The notes beneath the pieces are model-generated. The model had not been told where the DNA came from and ran no database searches. It worked only from the letters and a program-made list of their open reading frames with translations. A stretch of 64,000 nucleotides of DNA from Peribolospora baueri. Its lineage: Eukaryota > Basidiomycota > Peribolosporomycetes > Peribolosporales > Peribolosporaceae. The position numbers and the translations under genes are program-made. Of the stretch, positions 34,936 through 47,273 are shown one piece after another. How positions within the stretch are numbered: position 1 is the stretch's first letter; each line of letters opens with the position of its first letter. The stretch is from contig JAMDHS010000057.1 of the NCBI GenBank assembly GCA_029717555.1, positions 82,715-146,714 on the forward strand, read 5' to 3'.

Positions 34936-36160
34936 TTTCTCTTGCGTTCGCTGACGCAAGGGATCGTCAGTATAATCCGCCTCTGCAGCCGTCTGCCGCG
35001 ACCGCTGCCCATCTTCCTCCGCGTGCCCTCCCATGTCCATCCCGGGCGGTTGATCCGCGTTGCCGTGTTCGCTTCCAAGGGAAGTCGTGATGATGGCGGC
35101 GAGGGAGGCGAAAAAAAGCCACGTCCCGTCCTCATCAACTGTCACGGCGGCGCTTTCATTGGCGGCAAGTGCACGGACGACGAAAGAATGGTGTGCACTC
35201 GTCGCGAGAGAGCTGGACGCCGTGGTGCTCAGCGTTGACTATGGCGTCGCCCCTGAACAGCCGTTCCCCGCCGGTCTGGAGGTGAATCCGGAGCGAGCCA
35301 TGACGCATGAACCAACCATGCCCTTTGAATATCCTTTGCCTTCTGTCTGATCCTATTCGATTTCCTTTGACCTTCCTTCCTTCCTAAGGACGTCGAATCC
35401 GTCCTTCATCAGCTGCTCCTCCCGCACCCAAGCGCCGAAGCAGCCTTTCGGCCCCTCGCCTTGAACCTCGACCGCGGCCGCATGTCGCTCTGTGGATTCT
35501 CCGCCAGAGGTGCCCTCACTATCGCAGCGTCGTGCAATGACCTCTACCGAGACCGCGTCCGTTCCGTCCTTTCTACGGTGTCCTCGACGTCTCCATACGC
35601 GCGTCTCAAAAGCCCATTCGGAACGACCTCATACCGGACTACCCTAGCAGCATGAAGCGGGGTGACCCGATGAACCGCGTTCTTGAGAAGCTTGTCGCCA
35701 CATACTGCGACGACCATGGCGAGGTGTCCCGACAGAAGCGATGCTCGCCCGTGTTCACCGGACGTGAACGAGCTACCAAGGGAAGCTAACCATCATCGCG
35801 CCGGCTTGGGACCCGCTCTTGGACGAGGGGAATGAGGCTCGTGGAAAGGGTACTAGGCAGACCCGCCGTCGAAGATGACTTTTCTCCTCCTCTCGCCGTC
35901 GTCAATGATACGTCCGCCGCCGACGCTTCTGACGGCGTGCAGTGCTACTCGACAATCAGGGCTGAAGTGGACGGCGAGTTTGGGTCGCGCGTCACGCTCC
36001 ATCTCTTCACGCGTTGTCTTCACGGGTGGAATATCCTCCCCCGCGTCTTCCTGCGGAAGGAAGCCGTCGCAAGCCAAAGAGGTCGCCTTGCAGATCGCTT
36101 TGGCCTTGAGAACGACGTGGCAGTCGAAAGACAAGGCGAGCTGACGATCATCCCTGTTTT
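34936..36160 (+). pseudogene. Decayed alpha/beta-hydrolase (HGG/GDXG esterase-lipase family)
   Basis: Recognisable pieces in family order lie in different frames. They are RVPSHVHPGRLIRVAVF, then PVLINCHGGAFIGG (oxyanion-hole HGG), a frame change near 35187, LDAVVLSVDYGVAPEQPFPAGLE, an intron 35282..35388 with normal GT/AG, MSLCGFSARGALTIAASCND (nucleophile elbow), a frame change near 35572, YGVLDVSIRASQKPIRNDL and DYPSSMKRGDP, a further change near 35760-35790, KLTIIAPAWDPLLDEGNE (acid region), and in yet another frame LHGWNILP (catalytic His region). The elbow reads G-F-S-A-R instead of GxSxG. Several frame breaks plus a substituted elbow argue for a pseudogene; undetected introns or assembly errors could explain some of them. 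Related enzymes hydrolyse esters or lactones. Confidence 0.7.
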
Positions 36161-36556
36161 CCCTGGCCGTTCTCGGATGACGCGACCGACCAACCCCATC
36201 TCAGTGTACTTGTACTTTGTTCTTGGGAGCCTTTCCGGACGCTGCATCCAAAACCCCCCTCAGTGTACTCGTACTTGGTTTTCTTTACCGAATCACAGGG
36301 CCAGTAGGACGCCCACCAGCTCATCATCGATTCCGTAAGACGCGAAGTTTATGGTCGGGTTCAAATAGATGATGGTCTTCTTACCCGAAACGAGCCTCCG
36401 CCAGTATTAATAATGCCTGCCGCAGGTGACCGGCACCCGGCCTCGCTCCCCCGTTCGCCATCCTAGTCGTTCACTCCGCTCGCGGCCACATTTTGGCGCA
36501 GAAGGACGTTTGTCAGGTCAAGACACGATACGGAACAGAGCCCGACTAGAGACGAG
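36161..36556. other. Intergenic region upstream of GTR2
   Basis: About 400 bases between the hydrolase relic and the GTR2 start; presumably the GTR2 promoter. A repeated CAGTGTACTTGTACTT / CAGTGTACTCGTACTT pair lies at about 36203 and 36260. Confidence 0.4.
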
Positions 36557-38458
36557 ATGAGCCATGCTGCCCATGGCAGCGAGGCGAGCTTGGTGAGCAA
36601 GCAGAGCGGACCGGGGAGGACCGCCATCGGCGGTGACGCACATCGGACCAAGCTTCTCCTGTTGGGTTTGAGGAGGTGCGTGCGAGCGTGTCTGAAGAAT
36701 TGAGCAGATAGACAGTGGGATCTTGTTGCCCGCGTATCTTTTACTGCTGGTGAGGAGGTGGTGTTTGGAATTTCTCACTTTCGAGTCTCGCTTGGCTCGG
36801 CGCACGCAGGAGCGGCAAGACGAGCATTCAGAAGGTCGTCTTCCACCGCATGGTCCCCAAGGACGCCCTGTTCCTGGAAAGCACCCTCCGGACGATCAGG
36901 ACGGACATCGAGTGAGTGAGAGGTTCAAAGAGCGGTTCAAGAGGCCTTTGGTCGCTCAAGGCTTCCTGCCGCTCCTTCGCTCAGCTCTTTCGTAGACCTG
37001 CAGGTGTGGGACCTTCCCGGCCAGTCTTCGCTCGATTCGTTAAACCTGCCCTTCGCAGACGTGGGCGCCGTCATCTTCGTGGTGGACGTGCAGGTACGCT
37101 AGCTACGTATCTCTGTCTTTGACTCGATCGCGCACGGCGTACGTTCATTCCCTTGCTCATGTTCCCCCTCCATCTCCATTATACCCGCGCACTCAGGACG
37201 ACTACGTCGACGCACTCGCCAAGCTCGTCGACGGTGTCGCAAAGGCGCACTCGATCAATCCGGACATCAACTTTCACGTCTTCATTCACAAGGTTGACGG
37301 CCTTTCGGATGACTACAAGTACGGTCAGCATCCCCCACCTCCCTTCCTCTGTCTCGCGCCCGAAACCTTGCTTTGTGCTGACTCCAAGCCCATCCACGCC
37401 ACAGACGCTCAACGGGATGTGGAACAGCGCGTAGCGAGTGAGATGGCGGACCGGAACATGGATCCGTCCATCCATCTCAGCTACGACCTCACCAGTGTCT
37501 ACGACTCGAGCATCTTTATTGCCGTCTCGAGAGCCATCCAGAAGCTCATCCCGCAAATGAGCACGTTGGAAAACTTGCTCAACACGCTTTGTACGGTGAA
37601 TTTGGTGTCCCTTCCCATTGCATCAGCGTCGGAGCTCTCAGATGCGACCCCGTTTTTATGTCATCCCCTCGAGTGACTGACCTCAGCCCCTCCTCCCGCG
37701 TACTCCCACAACAGCACTCCAAGCTCGACAAAGCCTTTCTCTTTGACGTCTCCTCTCGCATTTACGTTGCCTCCGACGCCAGCCCATTCGACGCGGCCAC
37801 GTACGAAGTGTGCCACGAGTACGTGGATTTCCTGCTCGAGTTTAGCGAGCTCTATAAGTGAGTCCTACCTAGCCTATGCAAGGGTCTGTCTGGCCTTATC
37901 CGATGCGTGTGTGACGACATGTGACCCGCGATGGAGAGACGCCTCCCATGGAGCATCGTATCCACTCACCGACCGTCCCAACCTCTGGCTTTTCAGAAAT
38001 CTTCGGCCGAATTCCCCCTCAATGTCATTGCCGTCCACCAGTGCGCCTCAAGTCACGGACATCTCGTCGACGCGAAGCGACGGGACGACGGACGATGGGG
38101 GAGCAGCCAAGGAAGGCGGGCGATACGCCGACAGCGTCGCTCGCTTGACACCCGACACCACGCTCGGGTTTTGGCAAGTGAACAAGTGAGTGGGTCCGCT
38201 CCCTTTACTCCTTCTATCTCGCACGGCGGTGGCGCGCTGAATTGTTGACGAGCGCTCGCTCCGTCCCTCGCGTACCAAAACCGACGCGAACCGGACAGGC
38301 ACCTCGCTCTCGTCGCCTTGTTGCGCACGGACACGTACGATCGTCAAGCGGGTCTGGTGGACTACAACGTCACCTTTTTCCGCAAGGCAGTTCAGGAGAT
38401 GTTCGCCTTGGAGAAGGGGAAGGGCACCAGAGAGGGTGTCGACGTCGACGGGTGGTGA
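36557..38458 (+). CDS. GTR2: Rag-family GTPase Gtr2 (RagC/RagD homologue)
   Basis: Join 36557..36675, 36810..36911, 36985..37093, 37197..37323, 37405..37595, 37715..37857, 37997..38185, 38299..38458; 379 residues. With Gtr1 it forms the vacuolar Rag heterodimer that reports amino-acid state to TORC1. Seen: the P-loop [15 protein letters not shown] (split by intron 1), G3 VWDLPGQ, the Rag-type G4 HKVDGL, then [25 protein letters not shown], and the C-terminal roadblock region ([32 protein letters not shown]). A ~55-residue Ser/Thr/Gly-rich insertion sits before [16 protein letters not shown]. The donor at 37324 (GTCAGC) rather than 37319 was chosen because only it preserves the [11 protein letters not shown] phase. 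The start ATG gives a 26-residue leader before the P-loop strand. Confidence 0.94.
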
Positions 38459-39412
38459 GCTGTCGTTGTTAGCATTTGAAAGTATACCATACCATGACGT
38501 CCACATGAGCCAAGCGGACAAGCCCAAAGATAAATGAGCGTTTTCGATTGCAGATGTTCCGGCGCTCCTAAACGCCCCATATGGACTTTGCCCTGGTCGA
38601 CTGTCATGAACTCGCCTGCAGCGTCTGGCGTCTGGCGTCCCACTTCCGTCGGTCCGAGCTTCCACGACGTTGCTACACTCCCATTCTGGCGCTTGAGAAA
38701 AAGTCGACAAGACAGGCCGTCGGTCGCAGTGAAAGGTCCCAGCAAGAAGCGCCAAAAACGTGTCGAGCAAGCGGTGGAGCCACACCGTCGCTTTCGTGAC
38801 GGCAGCTACTGCTCTGCCACTCGCCTTTGTCCATGTTGTCCAGAGGCGCAATGGATGTATGAATGGATGGATGGCCCTTTTTAACAAAGGCGCTCGATCC
38901 ACTGTCGCTCCTCTCTCCCCAGACCAAGTCCAGCCTGAACCATCTCCGACATTGGTCATTAGTAGGCAACAAAAAATAATAACAAACCCATAAAAGGTGA
39001 TTGGGAAGGAGAAGACGATGGCCGAACGTAGCAGATACGGGAACAGGTCGCTGGTCCATGACCCCTCGTCTTCTTTTCTCTTTTATCTTTTCTCTAACAC
39101 TCTGCTCCAGACCGTGAAATGAGCCAGCCAGCGACACATGCGCCAGGCACGGGCATCTCGGCGCAGAGTCATGAACGGACGGCACACGCAGGGTAAAGAA
39201 AGAAGAGACAAACACAGTAAAGAGCAAAAAGAGAGAGCGGGAGAGAGAGAAAGAGAGAAAAGAAGAAAGGGCGAGCATTAGGATAACGAGGCACGGAGGG
39301 TTCGCGAACGACGGCGACACGGGGTGAAGGAAGGCGAGACGAGAATGAGACGGAGCGACGCGAGGACGAGCGCGCCATGCCTCGCCCCCGCACTCCTGCT
39401 CGCTCGGACGGA
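38459..39412. other. Convergent intergenic region
   Basis: Lies between the GTR2 stop and the stop of the Zn2Cys6 factor. It includes an A/G-rich stretch (AGAGAGCGGGAGAGAGAG and neighbours, about 39225-39265). Frames here show no similarity. Confidence 0.4.
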
Positions 39413-42400
39413 TCATGAGAGCGAGCCGCTGGGAAAGTTGAACTCCAAGCCGGACAGGGTGTGCTGCATCATCGTCGGGCTCTGCTGCCTGCTCCCGCCA
39501 GGCGTCAACTGCCCGCCACCGCCTTCGTAGTTTCCAGCGGGCTGCATGACGACGCTCCCGTTGAGACCGTCGAACGGACCTCCGAGGCCGACCGGCAAGA
39601 GGCTCGACCACCAGCTGGAGTTGAGAAGCGCCTCCACGTTCTGCCCGCCCGCGGCGTACGCGGACGGAGAGGTGCACATGTTCAAAAAGTTCAGATCGCC
39701 TGCCGTGCCCGTCGTATCAGGCGGAATGGATGCCGCGGCGTCCACGGAAGCGTCGCCTGGGGCGGCAGAGCCGAAAGGGGCAGCTGAGGGATCGGTGGTC
39801 GCTGGGATATTCATGGAGGGTGTTGGGCCAGACGATGTCGCCGGACGGGACCCTTGGCCGCCTCCTTCGGTTGCTCCGTTCGCGTTTGCGTTCGCCTCAA
39901 CCTCACCCTCACCCTCATCCTCGCCCGCACCCCCCGGCCCGGCCTCGGCGCGCCTTTCGGCGGCGACATGGTCCAAAGCCAAGTCCATATCGACGTCGAA
40001 AGGCTGCGTCGGATCGACGGCACTTGAGACGGAAGGCCTCGCGTTCCGATTCGGCGTTACTTCGCCGCTCTTCGTCCCCGTCGTCGCCGAGTCGGACGTC
40101 TTGGCGTGGACGAGCGCCCTAAGGAAAGCGCTATACAACGAGGCCGTGTGCTGCTCGTTGACGGCACACCGCTCCAGGAGGTCAGCAACGTCGCTGACGA
40201 GGGAGATGATGGCCTCCTCGTTCACGTAGTTCTTGAACTGTGGGCGGATGAGCTGTGGGAAGCACGGACGAGAAAGAAAGCGCTCATGAGCAAGCCACAT
40301 CCTTCTGGCAGAGTACTACCGAAGCCGAAACGGAGAGCACAAGGACCACTTTGACCCACCTTCAGCAAGAACACGCTCGCATAAGATATGGTGACGAACA
40401 TTGAGTCCGTCGCGTACCTCAAAATGTCTGGAAGATCGTCCCTCGCAATGGTGACGACGGCCATGGCCGCTTGGTAGCACTTGGCAAAGTCTGTGTTAAG
40501 GACGTGAAAGCCGGTGGGCGAAAAAAAAAAAAAAAAAAAAAAAGTTAGTCAGTCGGTCGAGCGAAGGCGGAAAGGGCGAAAGACCAGAGCGAAATGGAGA
40601 GAAATGGAGGGAGACGCACACTGCGCGCGATCCAAGCTGGCCGTATCGTCCCCGTGGTCCAGCGCGCGCTGCAATCCGAACGAGTTGATGACGAGCACCG
40701 AGTAATGGAACCTGAAAGGCGCCTGCCGGAGGACGTAATACAGCACCCGCGTGTCCTGATCGCCGTCCGGAGAGAGCTCGGAGGCGAGACGCGAGTTGAA
40801 GAGCCCTCGTTCGGTCCACGTCTGGCGCCACTCTTCGAGCTGCTCATTGAATACGCCCAGCACGAGCGGGTAGTCGATGTCCGTGTTGAGGCCCGACACT
40901 GACGTGGTGGAGGAGTACAGAAAGTCGAGTTGCCGCGACTGCAAGCACGGGGGAGAGCGAAGAAAAAAAAAGGCCCCACACGATCACCGCGATCAGCGAC
41001 AGACAGACAACCTACGCAAACCTCCCTCAACAAGGAATCGACGCAGCGACGACTCACATGAATCCGCTGAGCCTCAACGAGAGCGGCGACGCCAATGTCC
41101 CAGGGCCTGCTGAGCCTCTGCTGGTACCAGTAGCGCGAATTACGGATGATCCAGTCCTCCCTGATCGTGTACGGCTTTCCCATCTGTGCCGAGAGCCTGC
41201 GGACGGACGGCAAAGGCGGGTGAGCGACAAGCGACGCGGGCTGTAAAAGAAAGGAGGGGAAAGAAAAGAGGAAAAAGATAAACGTAGGTGGAGGAACGAA
41301 ACACTCACGAGCGATCGACGTTGAAACAGGTGTACCAGGTCCTCTCCCTGTTCAGGATCTCCCTCTCCCTGTCCAATACGGCCGGATCGTCGCGGTGCGG
41401 GTTGCCAGGCAAGGTGGCCACGCTCTTGCGATGCAGGTTGAGGTCGGTGGCCATGCGAATGGCGACGCCGGAGAAGAGCCACGTCTTGTCCTCCTCGAAC
41501 CTCTCCGCCGGCTGGCTCCACAAGGAGAGAAGGAGAAAGCCTTGCACGATCTCGACGGACTTGTAACCCCTGCTCATCACGTCAAAGGCCACCTTTTTAG
41601 CCAGCGCGAGGCACTTGGGGTGCAGTTCCGGACGCTGGGTATAGAATTTGCTGGCGACGGTGCAGACGCAGGTGAAGAGGAAAGGGGAGCGGGAGCAGAT
41701 AAAGGTGGGCGTGTGCCACTCGGGATCGAGGAGGAGAAGGAAGAGAGAGCAGTTCTCGAAAAAGATCTTGAAGAGCGAGATGACCTCTTCGGACGAGACG
41801 ATGCCCTGAGTGAGCAGGTCCGGCGGCATCTCTCGTTCGATGATGATCCGTCGCAGCGGCAGGATGGTCATCGGGCCTGTTCGAAGCCATCGATCAAGAA
41901 GGGGCCAGACCAGACGGCGCCGTTTGCGTTTGGCGTTCAGCGGACGATCCAGACAAAAAAAAAGGCTAGCCGTCTCTCGCTCTCCACCCAACAATACGGA
42001 AACTCACCAGGTTTGAAATAAGTCTCGTTCGCGACGCCCAACTTCTTCTTCGGCATCCCGTCTTTCCCTTCTCCAGCGACGCCGGCGCCGCCGCCTTTGT
42101 CGCCCCCTTCGCTCTCGAGCCCAGGAGGAAGACTGGCCCTTCCTTTGCCCTTGCCCTTGCCTTTGCCGCCGCCGCCGCCGTCGATGTCCTCGCCCTGCTG
42201 GTCATCACCTCCCATCGCCATCGCGTCCTCCGCATTCGTCACGCTCGCAGCCCTGCCGACAGGCCTGAGCAAGCTGTTATTGATCGAACCGCTGGCGCCA
42301 CCACCACCTCCTCCTCCTCCGGCGGTGTAACGCCTTTGCTTGCGGTGCGAGTTGTGCAGACTCGCCTCGGCGAGCAGGCCTAGCGGGTTGAGCGTGTTAT

Positions 42401-44037
42401 CGGGGAGGGCGTGGAGGCGCGGGGAGGCGCGCCTGCGCTGGTGGGAGCCCTGGTGGCTCTGGGGCTGAGCGAGGCGCTGGGAATGGAGCGGGGAGGAGGC
42501 GGAAGAGGAGGCGAAGCTGCCTCCGAACGGTTGCGCGGACAGATAAGGGCCGGCACCGGCACCGGGTCCGGCGGGAGGCGAAGGTTGGTTGGGGTTGAAC
42601 GTGAAGGCCGAAGGCGACAGGGACGTTCCGCCGGGGGAGGCCATGGAAAACACGGGGAAGCCACCTTGCGGGTGGGAACCTGGCGCGCTGAACGACGGGG
42701 TCAGGTGGCTGCGGTGCGAGTGCTGCGAGCCCGATGCTGGAGAGTGGTCATGCTGCTGGTCCATCACAGGCGATGGCGAGCGGGTCACCATGCCGCCCGC
42801 CTGGGCGGCAAGACCCGGGTTCTTGATGGAGCGGAGGACGGTGTCGAGCGTCTTTTCCATCTTTTTCAGTGACTTGGCCATTGCTTCCGTTTTCCTGTCA
42901 AGAGAAGAGGCCACCGGACCATTTTCGTTCAACTCGCTGCCCTTTCGGTCGGCCACGTCGGCCCTGCCGACCAACCACTCACTTTACGCTCTTCCTGCCA
43001 CGATTGCTCTCCTCAAAGATACACTCGTGTCCGCCGTTCTTGCATCGCTTGCACGGAGGGCCGTTCTCAGCGCCTACGCAGCGCATTTTCAGGCGGCGGC
43101 AGTTGGTGCATGCCCTGAGAGAAGGAAGAGGGGGGGCGAGAGCCAGGGTGGGCGACTAGGGTGAGCGACGTGACAGCTTGGGCGTATGGAAAAGATTAAA
43201 AATAAAAAAAAATAAAAAAGGACTCCAAACTCACCTCGACCCCCTCGCCGGCTTGATCTTCTTCCCATCCGGGCCCACCTGCCGCTTCCCATCCCTGTCC
43301 TTGCCCGCACCACCAGAACCGCCGGAGCCAGCGCCGGCCCCCTTATCCTTCTTGCCGTACTGCTGCTGCCGCTCCGACCCCTCGTCCGCCTCCGACGCCT
43401 CCTCCTCGGTCACCTCCTCCTCACTCCCATCCTGACCGCGCTCCGGCGAGGCCACGGCATCCTGGTTGGCGACGCGCTTCGCTCCGCCGGCGGCGGCGTC
43501 GGCGTCCGTATCGACGTCAGCGTCGAGGGCGCCGGGGGCGCGCTTGCGTTTGCGTGCGTCTGCGGCTTCGGGGAGCGAAGTTGCGCCAACAAGATAAGGG
43601 GAGCCGGCGTCTGGGGAAGAGTAGGCCTGGTGAGAGAGGTGGGAGGGTGGATGGCCGTGCGGAAGTGGTGCGTGCGGGTGGGGGTAGTGCAAGATGGGCG
43701 CCTGCGGCGGGCCCATGGGGAACCTGGCTCCGCCCATAAGGAGGGTCGAGTTGGCGCTAAGGGTCTGAGAAGACGAGCCGGGCGAGAGAGTGTAGGGGGA
43801 GGAGGGGTAGTAAGGCGGGCCGGGGTAAGGGACGCTGGTCTGGTGAGGGATGCCGCCGGCGCCGGGGTAGCCTGCGGGCCCGCGCTGGCCGCCAGGGCTG
43901 CCCATGCTGGCGAGGGCGGGGTCGATGACGGAGGCAGAGGTGAGAGATGGCAAGGGGAAAGAAGGCGTGTTGGGCGTGGAGGCGTTGGACGAGGACTGGT
44001 TCAACCGCGGCGGTGGTTGCTGGTGCGACGGTTGCAT
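39413..44037 (-). CDS. Fungal Zn2Cys6 transcription factor with middle homology domain
   Basis: Complement join 39413..40252, 40360..40490, 40620..40938, 41058..41196, 41309..41876, 42008..42894, 42983..43114, 43235..44037; 1272 residues. A nuclear DNA-binding regulator. Residues ~1-268 are disordered, with a KRKR-type basic stretch and Gly/Ser-rich linker. The binuclear cluster is Cys270-X2-Cys-X6-Cys-X8-Cys-X2-Cys-X6-Cys299 (CTNCRRLKMRC, then PPCKRCKNGGHEC), followed by IFEESNRGRKSV and a coiled coil (MAKSLKKMEKTLDTVL). A ~290-residue low-complexity segment precedes the fungal-specific transcription factor domain (from GPMTILPLRRIIIE; motifs FFENCSLFLLLLDPEWH, GFLLLSLWSQP, GVAIRMATDLNLHR). 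The tail is acidic and Ser/Pro-rich, possibly activating. The cluster and spacing resemble the mushroom PriB type; the target genes are unknown. Confidence 0.92.
40521..40543. repeat. A23 homopolymer (T23 on the transcribed strand) in an intron
   Basis: 23 consecutive A on the plus strand. It lies in the intron 40491..40619 of the Zn2Cys6 gene, about 30 bases upstream of its acceptor, so it forms the polypyrimidine tract. Confidence 0.9.
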
Positions 44038-45107
44038 TTCAGTGAGAGCGAGTGAACGAGAACGCGCTCGCGTCGTCCGTGGCTTGCTTTCCTTCGTCCC
44101 TCCTTCCGTCAGGGCTCGTCGCTTGTGGTGGCGTGCTGGATGGGACGAGTGGCAGCCGGCTGGAAGCGCATGTGCAGAAGAAAAAAAGGACGGCGAGAAG
44201 AAAGACATGGAGCGTCAGCGGCGAGCCGGGCGAGCGCGGTGGGCGACGCAGCAAACGACGGCGAGACGGCCGTTCGCCGGCGTCGACATGAACGCGTGCG
44301 AGGGCAGGAGGAGGGAAGGAAGGGACAAGGTGCGCAAGGACGAGGACGAGGACAAGACCGGGCGACTTATGATGGATGCTCACCTTGGACACGCTCGGAC
44401 GACGGAGGGTCGGGTGGCGGTCACGTCCGTTTTCTTCCTGCGGTCGTTTGAAGCCGGTCGGTCGGTCGGTGGTCGTCGCTCTCGTTGACCGTGTCGAGGG
44501 GCGAGAGGCGGCTCCCCTTGCCGTACCTCTTCCTCTTTTTATTCTGCTTCTGCTTCTTCCTCTCCTTCGCTTCGAGGGGTCCGGGTGGTGCCGTCGGATG
44601 GAGTGACGGTCGACGAAGGAAGAGGAAGTGGTCGAGAGGCGATCAGCTCAGCTCAGCCGCAACCATCATGGTGGCGGGAACTCCGCGTTCGTTGGACGAC
44701 GCAAATGCTCACGTGCCGACCACGTGGCCATTCAGCGTAAGTCCGACCGCCGTGCGCGCATCTCCGCTGGGTCACATGCTGCAATGTAGCCGTGCGTCAG
44801 ATGGCACGTGCTCGATCTCTCTGTACGGCCGTAAGGGCGACCATGGCGACCAGGGCGACGTGGACTGACTGCTGCGGCAGACCTTCCACGTCGGCGTCGC
44901 TGGTCTCGATCTCGATCGGACGATGTCATCGTCGAGATTCGGACAGACGGCAACGGCACGATAACAACGGCCACGGCCAGGCCACGACCACGATCACATC
45001 AACGACCTGTTTCGAAAAATACTTCATCTCGTCCTTCTCACCAGCGCCCGCACTCCCCGTCATCTTCCCAAGCCCCTAGTCCGCCCCGTTCCTGCTTTTT
45101 GCTCACG
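44038..45107. promoter_or_regulatory. Divergent promoter region of the Zn2Cys6 factor and the adhesin-like membrane protein
   Basis: About 1.07 kb between two divergent ATGs. GGTCGGTCGG-type repeats lie near 44455-44472. No long frame in it resembles a protein family. Confidence 0.45.
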
Positions 45108-47273
45108 ATGGGCATCTTGAAGAAGCCAAAGACCTTCCCCTCCGACGAAGACGCCGGGCAGCCACTTCTCTCGCCCACCGACTACGACCTTGAGCGACAC
45201 GCTTTTGCCTCCCAGCCTTCTAACTCTCCTCCTTTTGCTTCTTCGGGACCCGCACCGCCCGCGTACGAGCCCGTCGCCGGCGGGCGGTATAGCGACGACG
45301 ATCTCGATGCCGCGCGGCCGAGTGCAGTGGCGCGCCCACCACATTTGCAGGAGTGGGCCGAGACGGGGCCGCCAGCCGTGCCGCCCTATTCGGAGAAGCA
45401 GACCAGGAGCAGGTTCTTGCGCGCCCTGGTGTGGGCGCTCGGTATCTGGCTCGTCTGCCACATCACCGTCCTCCTCGGCTGTCAGTGGACTGTGTGCAGA
45501 CCCTCGAGGGCCGGTGGCCACCACAGTCCGCCTTGGACATCGCCCATCCTTCCTCCTGGGGAGCAGCCGGTGAGTTGGTATTTGGCACATCAATACATTA
45601 CTCAGGCTGTCGAGCCGAGCGGTCTCGGCTTCGGCTAAAAGCAATCGGGCCGTGTGGCCCAAAAGTTCCACGTCAGCCTCCGCAGCGCGGCCCCACCCAC
45701 GCTCCTTGTCCCGGTCACACGAGCGCTCACCATCTTCTCCCGTGTCCATTGTCCCTCTCTCCACCATGTGCCAGGTCTCCGCTCCTACGCCGCCCTCTAG
45801 CGACGGCGCCCCCGCCAGCTGGGCTGTGTGGGGCCCCACGACGGTGTACTCACCCAATTCCCACCCCGTCCTTTACCATTCTTTCGCCAACTTCACCCTC
45901 TCGCCCGACGCCTCGCTTCTCTTTGCCCACGCTTTTGGCTCTGCGTACGGAGGTGAGGTGACGTTCGATCTTGTAGACGCCGATGAGCATGGCGACGGCG
46001 GCGATGGGCAGATTCACGTGGACGTCGAGGCCATCTTCGCCGATGAGCAGTCGAGGAACGAGGTGGCGGTGGTCAAGATGTCGAAGAAGGGCAGCGAGGG
46101 GCTCGGCATTTACGTGAGTCCAGCGCGGCTATCTCCGCAGTCGTGCGGTCATTCATTTCTCATGCCTCTTCCGCCTTGCCGTCGTCTTTCTGAAATCCGA
46201 CAGGGCAACGACCAAGGCCATAACGAAACAGAGAGCAGGCTATCTTTCCAGGCCACCATCCGTCTCCCCTCCTCGGCAGCAACCAAGGTGGAACGCACGG
46301 CCGACGGTCGTCGTCCGCTTCACATCAAACATTTCGAGACGGACGTGTGGAACATGGCCGTCTCCTCCAGTAAGGCGCTCGAAGGCAAGGTCGAGTTTGG
46401 TGTTTTCGATGCGAAAACCAAAAACGGACCTGTGGCGGTGGACGTGAGTCTTTGTCCGCCCGAATCGGTCGCCGCGTGTCACTCTTCTCCGTCCCTACGC
46501 TAACCCATTTTTTTTTTGAATCTCGCTCGCCCTGACAGTCCATTGTCGCGACGGATAAGATCTCCGTCGAGAGCCTGAATGGCCCGCTCCGTTCGTCCCG
46601 CTTGCTCTCCGCTCCCATCATCGCAGCTCAAACGTCCAACGGCGCCGTCGCGTTCGAGAACGTGCGCGCCCCCACCTCCGTGACCCTGTCGTCGCAGAAC
46701 GGAAGGGTGTGGCCGGAAGACGTCGTCTCGCCGAATATTACGTGTCTCTCTCGGACGGGAAGCGTTAGGGGTACGTATCACGTCACGGACTCGCTCACCT
46801 TGAACGCATTCGCGGGCAACATTGAAGCGGACGTGTACGTCGAGGAGAACGACGGCGCCGAGAGGGAGAATGGCAAACGCCCCGTCACCGTAAAGGCAAC
46901 CACGCGCACCGGCTCCGTCAACCTGGTCTACAAGGGCCACGCTCCTCTGGTGCCGCTCTTCAGCGCGGCCTCGTCGGAGACCGGCAGGGTGCGCGTGATC
47001 CAGCACCCAGCCTTTGAGGGCGACTTCCGAGCCAGCGCCTTCACCGGATCGGTGGACGTGGTGTCCCCGCCTCTGGACGTGAAAGATCCCGCGGGCCTCG
47101 GCAGGAAGCGCTCCTTTGTAAAGTCGGTCGAGCGGGGCGTCCTTAGGAGGCTCGTCAAGGGCCGGCAGGTCTGGACCGACCCGTCGTCGTCGTCGTCGGA
47201 TGATGGACGGGCGCGCCTGGGCAACTCGGTCGCCGAAGCGACGACGGGATCGGTCTTTTTCAAGTTCTTGTGA
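45108..47273 (+). CDS. Single-pass membrane protein with adhesin-like beta-helical ectodomain
   Basis: Join 45108..45569, 45775..46113, 46204..46443, 46539..47273; 591 residues. The ATG at 45108 is the first in frame. Residues ~1-105 are cytosolic and Pro/Ser-rich (GQPLLSPTDYDLERHAF, a dileucine-like start). One hydrophobic span lies at ~106-127 (RALVWALGIWLVCHITVLLG), with no signal peptide, so it is a type II protein. The remainder is beta-rich and repetitive, with patterns such as DKISVESLNGPLRSS, AAQTSNGAVAFENV, TLSSQNGRVWPE and LSRTGSVRG. Such short NG/TG-turn strands are typical of DUF4097-type putative adhesin beta-helices. The role may be cell-surface or vacuolar-lumen; unknown. The linker between the span and the ectodomain (exon 1 end) is less certain than the rest. 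Confidence 0.8.
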
